A DNA stretch of 37,138 nucleotides from a filamentous cyanobacterium CCP2. Lineage in GTDB: Bacteria; Cyanobacteriota; Cyanobacteriia; Elainellales; Elainellaceae. The stretch is taken from positions 1 to 37,138 of the forward strand of contig PVWD01000029.1 of the NCBI GenBank assembly GCA_003003615.1, given 5' to 3'. The notes beneath the pieces were generated by a model. The model made no database searches. It saw only the letters and a list, made by a program, of their open reading frames with translations, and was not told where the DNA came from. The translations under genes and the position numbers were made by a program. Shown here in pieces: positions 33,856 through 37,138 of the stretch (position 1 is the first letter of the stretch; every line of letters starts with the position of its first letter).

Positions 33856-34698
33856 CTAGTCGCGTAGTAAAAGAGATTTTTGTCGATCGTCCAATCCGGC
33901 ATTTCTCAACGATTTTGGGAAATCTCGAATGACTTTGGTACAGCGATCGATAAAGGCAGCCACCCACTCGCGTAACCATTGATGTTGTTCTGCGGTCAAC
34001 AGGGTAGATGAGGCAGATGCATCTGAGAGGGTAATTTGAGCCGATCGTTCAACTTGAAAGGACGTTAGCCAATCTCCCTTTGGGCGGGTGGCTTTCCAAT
34101 AGTTAGCAACGACGATTGGCCCTAGATACTGGGTTGCGTACTGGCTGAGCTGGTTCATGGCCAGCAAAACTTCCTTGAGGGCGATCGAAGTAGCTGGCTG
34201 GGTTCGTTCCGAGGCTTGACTGGATAATTGGAACATCGGCTCGTGAATAACCTCATACCCAGAAGGGCTGCTGGTATAAGGATTGCCGTTAGAGTCTTGC
34301 TTCCAATAATTTTGCCCTGGCAGGGTTGTGCTTCCTGCGAGTAGCCGAAAGGTGGCGATCGTGTTGGTGACATCCTGTTGCAGTTCTGCCTTGAGGCGTT
34401 CTACAACTTCGGCATAGGCAGATTGTGGTAAGGTGTCAATCGTCAGAACGAGCAAAATCATTCCGTGATGCAGCTTGTAAATGTAAACTTGATGCCCGCT
34501 GAATTGAAATTGAAAAAAATCAAAATCGGCAGGGGTTGTTTCAATGACTTGCTGAATTCCCTGAGCCAATGCCTCTTTTTGCTGAAAGTTGAGCGATCGA
34601 TCCATTCCGCAGAAATAGGGGCGCGATCGTCCATCCATGAGAGCGAGTCCGGTGATTCCGGGCAAATTTAGAAAATTTTGAACAACCTCCCGCTTCAT
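33856..34698 (-). CDS. roadblock-like protein of the PAP-like cluster (Slr0149-like)
   Basis: 280 residues, soluble. The N-terminal part (REVVQNFLNLPGITGLALMD, then a beta/alpha pattern to ~120 including FFQFQFSGHQVYIYKL and MILLVLTIDTL) resembles a roadblock/profilin-like fold. The remainder is helical with a linker of Ser/Gln (~140-175). No catalytic residues are evident. It is the first gene of the minus-strand cluster; the position next to the ferredoxin gene suggests it is the Slr0149 counterpart, which is a tentative match. The fold parallels the roadblock gene of the GTPase cassette at the other end of the window. Confidence 0.65.
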   Translation of the reverse strand: MKREVVQNFLNLPGITGLALMDGRSRPYFCGMDRSLNFQQKEALAQGIQQVIETTPADFDFFQFQFSGHQVYIYKLHHGMILLVLTIDTLPQSAYAEVVERLKAELQQDVTNTIATFRLLAGSTTLPGQNYWKQDSNGNPYTSSPSGYEVIHEPMFQLSSQASERTQPATSIALKEVLLAMNQLSQYATQYLGPIVVANYWKATRPKGDWLTSFQVERSAQITLSDASASSTLLTAEQHQWLREWVAAFIDRCTKVIRDFPKSLRNAGLDDRQKSLLLRD

Positions 34699-35127
34699 AA
34701 GGCTCTAAGTACCCGTATCAAAGTAAAACGTTTCACACTGCTTCAAATTTCAAACCCCAAAAAACAAAACCAGAGATTCAACCCAGAGTATGTCAGCATA
34801 ATGATTATGTTTGACGATGACCGACACGAGAAAGGCGGAGAGCAACAATGCAATTCCCTTGTTTCTCTCGACCTAAAATCTACCTATCAATTATGATTCT
34901 CCATAGCTCAACTCATATTACTCTCAGATCATCAACCGTTCGTTTTCAAACCTATTTCACCAGGCAGCGTTATGGATAATCATGCCCCTGTTCAGGCAGT
35001 GCCTCTGGATTTAGCTCTAGATGCACTGCTTTGTTAATTTTTCTTGAGGGGGTTTTTTCCCATTTTCGGATAGTTTTGTCTATCATGTTTGGTTTTCAGG
35101 CTCTTTTCCCTTTGTCATGTAGCAGCT
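34699..35127. other. 429-bp divergent region between PAP-like cluster and rbcR
   Basis: No gene supported. It should contain promoters for both. A 22-codon frame from the ATG at 34972 has no ribosome site. AT-rich stretches at 34720-34760 and 35030-35090 are candidates for promoters, but no pair was certain. Confidence 0.55.
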
Positions 35128-36138
35128 ATGTCTGATCTCCCTTTTACTTTGGATCAGTTACGCATTCTTAAAGCCATTGCCGCCGAGGGAAGCTTTAAGC
35201 GTGCTGCCGACAGTCTTTATGTTTCCCAACCTGCCGTGAGTCTTCAGGTGCAAAACCTGGAGCGACAGTTGGATGTTCCCCTGTTCGATCGAGGGGGGAG
35301 ACGTGCCCAACTGACGGAAGCAGGACACCTCCTACTCAGCTATGGCGATCGCATCCTGAGTTTGTGCCAGGAAACCTGCCGCGCCATTGAAGACTTGCAA
35401 AATTTACAAGGCGGCACCCTGATTGTGGGAGCCAGTCAAACGACGGGTACGTATTTGCTGCCCAGAATGCTGGGTTTGTTTCGGCAGAAGTATCCTGAAG
35501 TGGCAGTACAGCTTCACGTTCACTCCACTCGTCGCACTGCATGGAGTGTTGCGAATGGGCAGATTGATTTGGCCATCATTGGTGGTGAGGTGCCCCCCGA
35601 ATTGCAGGATTCTTTAGAAATTATTCCCTATGCTGAAGATGAACTTGCACTGATCCTGCCGGTGTTTCATCCCCTGGCCCGAAATGCTCAGGTGGAAAAA
35701 GATGATTTGTATAAGCTTCAGTTCATTGCCTTGGATTCACAGTCTACGATTCGTAAGGTGATTGACCAGGTGTTAACCCGTTGTGGCATTGAAACGCGAC
35801 GGCTTAAGATTGAAATGGAACTGAATACGATCGAGGCAATTAAGAATGCGGTGCAGGCTGGCTTAGGAGCAGCGTTTGTGTCGATCTCGGCGATCGAAAA
35901 GGAGCTTCAGATGGAGGTGCTTTATCGCTCCAAAATTGAAGGAGTGGTTGTGAACCGAACCCTGTCCGTTATCATTAATCCCAACCGATACCGTTCCAAG
36001 GCAGCCGATGCTTTCATGAAGGAAGTTTTGCCTCAATTTTCTACCTATAAGCCTCCTGAAGACACTAGTAAGGCGATCGTTGAGCCTGTGGAACCTCTGT
36101 CCCTAGAGCCTACCCCATCTCATCCTGGCGGAAATTAG
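35128..36138 (+). CDS. rbcR: LysR-type regulator RbcR (Ycf30 family)
   Basis: 336 residues from the ATG at 35128; the frame is open from a TTG at 35089, but the protein family begins [11 protein letters not shown] as here. The winged helix-turn-helix covers ~5-65 ([30 protein letters not shown]). The LysR effector domain runs ~90-295 ([21 protein letters not shown] first). The end is a disordered Pro/Glu/Ser-rich tail. In cyanobacteria and plastids RbcR (Ycf30) activates the rubisco operon rbcLXS; rubisco is not in the window. The kinase start lies 25 bases after the stop, within a short direct repeat, so the two could be transcribed together. Confidence 0.88.
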   Translation: MSDLPFTLDQLRILKAIAAEGSFKRAADSLYVSQPAVSLQVQNLERQLDVPLFDRGGRRAQLTEAGHLLLSYGDRILSLCQETCRAIEDLQNLQGGTLIVGASQTTGTYLLPRMLGLFRQKYPEVAVQLHVHSTRRTAWSVANGQIDLAIIGGEVPPELQDSLEIIPYAEDELALILPVFHPLARNAQVEKDDLYKLQFIALDSQSTIRKVIDQVLTRCGIETRRLKIEMELNTIEAIKNAVQAGLGAAFVSISAIEKELQMEVLYRSKIEGVVVNRTLSVIINPNRYRSKAADAFMKEVLPQFSTYKPPEDTSKAIVEPVEPLSLEPTPSHPGGN

Positions 36139-36161
36139 TTGCACGACGCTAGTTGCACGAC
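36136..36161 (+). repeat. 12-bp direct repeat between rbcR and the kinase
   Basis: TAGTTGCACGAC at 36136-36147, repeated at 36150-36161 after 2 bases. The first copy includes the rbcR stop, the second ends 2 bases before the kinase ATG. Confidence 0.8.
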
Positions 36162-36163
36162 AC

Positions 36164-37119
36164 ATGGAACTTCAATGCACACGTCCGACCTGCCCCCGAC
36201 CACTGAATCATTTTCCAGATCTGGACGACAATACTACATTGAAGTCAGCATCACAGAAATTTTGCATCACCTGTGGGATGCCGCAGATTCTGGCAGGCCG
36301 CTATTTACCTCTAAAGCTCCTGGGTCGGGGCGGGTTTGGTGCGGCGTTTCTGGCGATCGATCGGTATACGCCTACCATGCGCCAGTGTGTGGTGAAGCAG
36401 TTTCAACCTTCGGGCAATCTCACCCCAGAGCAGCTCAAGCTTGCACAACGCCTGTTTGAACGCGAAGCAGAAGTTCTAGAAAGTTTGGGCAACCGCCATC
36501 CACAAATCCCTAACCTCCTGGCGTTTTTTGAACTGGATGTGCCAAGCCGCACCCCTGGAGAAACAGAGCGGTTCTTTTATCTGGTTCAGGAGTACATTAA
36601 CGGCAAAAACATGGAGGAATTGCTGGAGCAACAGGGAGCCATGTCTGAGGTAGATGTGACCCAGATGATGGAGGAAATCCTCAAGGTGCTCAAATTCGTT
36701 CATGATAACGGCTCAATTCACCGAGACATTAAGCCCTCCAACATCATGAAGCATCGGGATGGGCAATATTTTCTCCTGGACTTTGGAGCCGTGAAACAAG
36801 TGACGACAACTGCCTCCATTGCCGGACAACCTCCCGGACGATCGACGGGTATCTATTCCAGAGGATATGCTCCACCAGAGCAGGTGGCAGGAAGTGTGGT
36901 CTATCCCGCTACTGACTTATACGCGCTCGCCGTAACCTGCATTACTCTGCTCACAGGAAAACAGCCCCATGATTTATTTGACCCCCTCAGCAATAGCTTT
37001 AACTGGCGATCGGAAACTCAGGTGAGCGATCGGCTAGCTGCCATTTTGAATCGGCTTTTGCTGCCTGCCCCGAATCAGCGATTTCAGTCCGCAGAACAGG
37101 TGTTAGACGCTTTACATAC
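36164..37119 (+). CDS. Ser/Thr protein kinase with N-terminal Cys motif (SpkB-like), 3'-truncated
   Basis: At least 318 residues; the gene runs off the end of the contig. The N-terminus has a four-Cys zinc-ribbon-like motif (C5, C10, C34, C37). The kinase domain follows: LGRGGFGAAF (~53-62), K78 in VVKQF, HRDIKPSNI and DFGAVKQ, so it is a complete active-site set. Cyanobacterial SpkB (Slr1697) has such a Cys motif and is linked to oxidative stress tolerance; SpkB-like is the best call by domain layout. It shares direction with rbcR, 25 bases upstream. The last codons before the adapter are LDALHT. Confidence 0.85.
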
Positions 37120-37138
37120 CTGTCTCTTATACACATCT
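37120..37138. other. Nextera/Tn5 mosaic-end adapter at contig end
   Basis: The last 19 bases are CTGTCTCTTATACACATCT, exactly the Tn5 mosaic end used in Nextera libraries. It is library adapter, not genome sequence, so the kinase sequence after 37119 is not real. Confidence 0.97.

Noticed and set aside
34972-35037. 22-codon frame before rbcR
   Set aside because: Has an ATG and stop but no ribosome site or recognisable sequence; too short to support.
36139-36459. 106-codon frame overlapping the kinase start
   Set aside because: Another frame of the kinase gene; the kinase frame shows complete family motifs.

Overview
The window is cyanobacterial chromosome. The HIP1 core CGATCG is scattered through it, and many genes are cyanobacterial in type: a Tic22-like protein, an RbcR-type LysR regulator, a DUF3352 protein, DUF1400 domains, phycobilisome-like proteins and V4R proteins of the photosystem II assembly (PAP) cluster. 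Short heptamer repeats (STRR, ACTCCCT type) and a dispersed hairpin repeat also fit. A filamentous Leptolyngbya-like cyanobacterium is plausible, but no rRNA or tRNA gene is present to place it. The last 19 bases are the Nextera/Tn5 mosaic end, so the right edge is a contig end with adapter left on, not native DNA.

Layout. 1-1170: 3' part of a GHL10-type secreted glycoside hydrolase. 1350-3563 (minus): a regulatory cassette of a DUF4388 protein, a small MglA-like GTPase, a roadblock/LC7 gene broken by two lesions, and a small V4R-like protein. 4175-5389: a PPC-repeat protein. 5799-7475: cytoplasmic GH13 alpha-amylase. 7842-10487: an exported protein with two DUF1400 domains fused to a C45-type Ntn hydrolase. 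10896-13193: three unrecognised proteins (one a lipoprotein). 13435-17870: alpha/beta hydrolase, purU, Uma2-type nuclease, wecB and an SDR. 17882-20542 (minus): fatty acid desaturase and an orphan periplasmic binding protein. 21028-24720: Tic22-like protein, prmC and DUF3352 protein. 25035-27539: Tat-exported ferritin-like protein divergent from an ECF sigma factor and its RskA-like anti-sigma factor.

27710-34698 (minus) is the most interesting block. It is a run of eight genes resembling the Synechocystis slr0144-slr0152 photosystem II assembly (PAP) operon: roadblock-like protein, 2Fe-2S ferredoxin, phycobilisome-like protein, V4R, small repeat protein, second phycobilisome-like protein, second V4R and a Ser/Thr kinase with a propeller-like C-terminal half. 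The V4R / small protein / phycobilisome-like / V4R core appears to keep the slr0144-0147 order, while the flanking genes are rearranged. The window closes with rbcR and the start of a zinc-finger (SpkB-like) Ser/Thr kinase.

Two unrelated genes (wecB and the second V4R gene) carry the same composite element directly before the start codon: a 28-bp palindrome followed by an ACTCCCY heptamer array that nearly touches the ATG. The two gene groups at the ends of the window (GTPase cassette and PAP-like cluster) use the same fold types, V4R and roadblock. Function calls are from reading translated motifs; no database search was run.
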